DNA from: Tetrahymena elliotti 4EA
Lineage: Eukaryota > Ciliophora > Oligohymenophorea > Hymenostomatida > Tetrahymenidae
Length of the DNA: 64,000 bases
NCBI GenBank assembly: GCA_000231825.2
Contig: JH720347.1
Coordinates: 1-64,000 of the forward strand
Direction: 5' to 3'
This document shows positions 63,079-64,000 of the stretch, in pieces; position 1 is the stretch's first letter, and each line of letters begins with the position of its first letter. The position numbers and the translations under genes are program-made. The notes below the pieces were generated by a model. That model had not been told where the DNA came from and did not search any database. It saw only the letters and a program-made list of their open reading frames with translations.

Positions 63079-64000
63079 AAGTTAATATTTATTTTGTTCT
63101 TTGTAAATAAATTTCTATCATCTACTTTCTTCATTTAAAATATGAGCTAAGATTATAAGTTAAAAATTTTAATTTATTTTTGAATAATTTAACAAAATAT
63201 TTAATCCAATTCAATTAAATAAAGAAAAAAAAAATATTTCTTTTAACACTCTTTAATTAAATCATACAAATAATATTAATTTTTATGAATAAAATTGTTG
63301 TTAATTTAAATTTTTATTGTTTGAAAGTAATTGAGAATTAATATTGATTTTCCTCTTATTTTACAAATACTAATTTTCTTTACATTTTGAAGATGATTTA
63401 AAAATCTTTTAATTTATCTATTTTAAATAAACTTAAATAAAATTACTCTAAAATAATGAGGAGTTTATTTATAAATTTATTATTTACAAGCAATTCTGAA
63501 TTGTTGAATGATGATGATTGTAAAATTCAGTTTATTTTTAATTTAAAAAATAAAAATTTTCTTTCATTTAAAAATTTATTATCCAAAACAAATTAAAGAT
63601 TTCCATCAAATTATTGAATTGTTTTTTTATGATTATGAAAGTAACAAACTACAATAATTTAATTAGAATCTATTTATTTATTATAGAATTATTTTAATAA
63701 ATATTTATATTAGTGCTTGAAAAATCTTCACAAATTAATACTTTTTAATTTTTTTTATTTTAATAAAAATAATTAAAGAATGAATTCAGAGATAGATTTT
63801 TTGAGCATATATTATAAAAAATGTAGGGTTTATGTTTGAACAGTAATTAAAAATTTAAATCTTAAAAGAATCTTTGCAAGAAACGTTTTAAAATCTTCGC
63901 GGATTAAAAAATTTAAATAAGGGATTATGGCTTAAGATTAATAATAAATATACATGACTATTTTTATTTTTAAAAAATAATGATAGCAGCAATTCCATAT
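63079..64000. other. Window edge, no supported gene
   Basis: AT-rich 3' flank. A slightly less AT-rich patch around 63885-63930 is too short to interpret. Confidence 0.4.

Overview
The window looks like macronuclear DNA of a ciliate, most likely Tetrahymena or a close relative. The reasoning is that long, homology-bearing reading frames are full of in-frame TAA and TAG, which must be read as glutamine, while TGA is the only codon that ends them. The DNA is extremely AT-rich, intergenic stretches are even richer in A and T than exons, and introns are short, AT-rich and GT...AG. The species call is inference; the genetic code call is read from the sequence. Standard-code ORFs are therefore nearly all fragments, and the gene models here were built by reading TAA/TAG as Gln and splicing by eye. 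Boundaries given as approximate are approximate.

Layout. 0-10 kb: a probable mitochondrial protein with an SRP54 M-domain-like segment (-), a RING-like protein (+), a synaptojanin-type Sac plus inositol 5-phosphatase (-), a possible one-helix microprotein (+), and a K+ channel with a TVGFGD filter (-). 10-20 kb: a large charged coiled-coil protein (+), a membrane-anchored UBE2J/Ubc6-type E2 (+), eIF2B delta (+), and two small minus-strand ORFs. 20-30 kb: an EF-hand calpain with an intact Cys/His/Asn triad (+), two multi-pass membrane proteins (-), then a stretch of coding-like sequence broken by TGA. 30-42 kb: a small Ser/Asn-rich protein with expression-optimised codons (+), a large low-complexity protein (-), and a tandem pair of DGAT2-family acyltransferases (+). 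42-64 kb: a very large disordered protein ending in ankyrin repeats (+), an intronless 785-residue unknown (-), a Ser/Lys-rich protein (+), a complex I NDUFA6/B14 homologue (+), and a giant Gln/Asn/Ser-rich protein (+).

The genes are unrelated housekeeping, signalling and ciliate-specific genes with private promoters, not an operon. Functional themes are ER protein degradation and lipid synthesis (Ubc6-type E2, DGAT2 pair), phosphoinositide turnover (synaptojanin-like), calcium and ion signalling (calpain, K+ channel), translation control (eIF2B), and mitochondria (NDUFA6 and the M-domain protein). I found no tRNA, rRNA, CRISPR array, telomeric repeat or convincing transposon. I did not find a clear undescribed multi-gene system. 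The best leads are the HPHC active-site variant shared by the tandem acyltransferases, the TGA-broken region at 28-30 kb, and several large proteins without recognisable domains.
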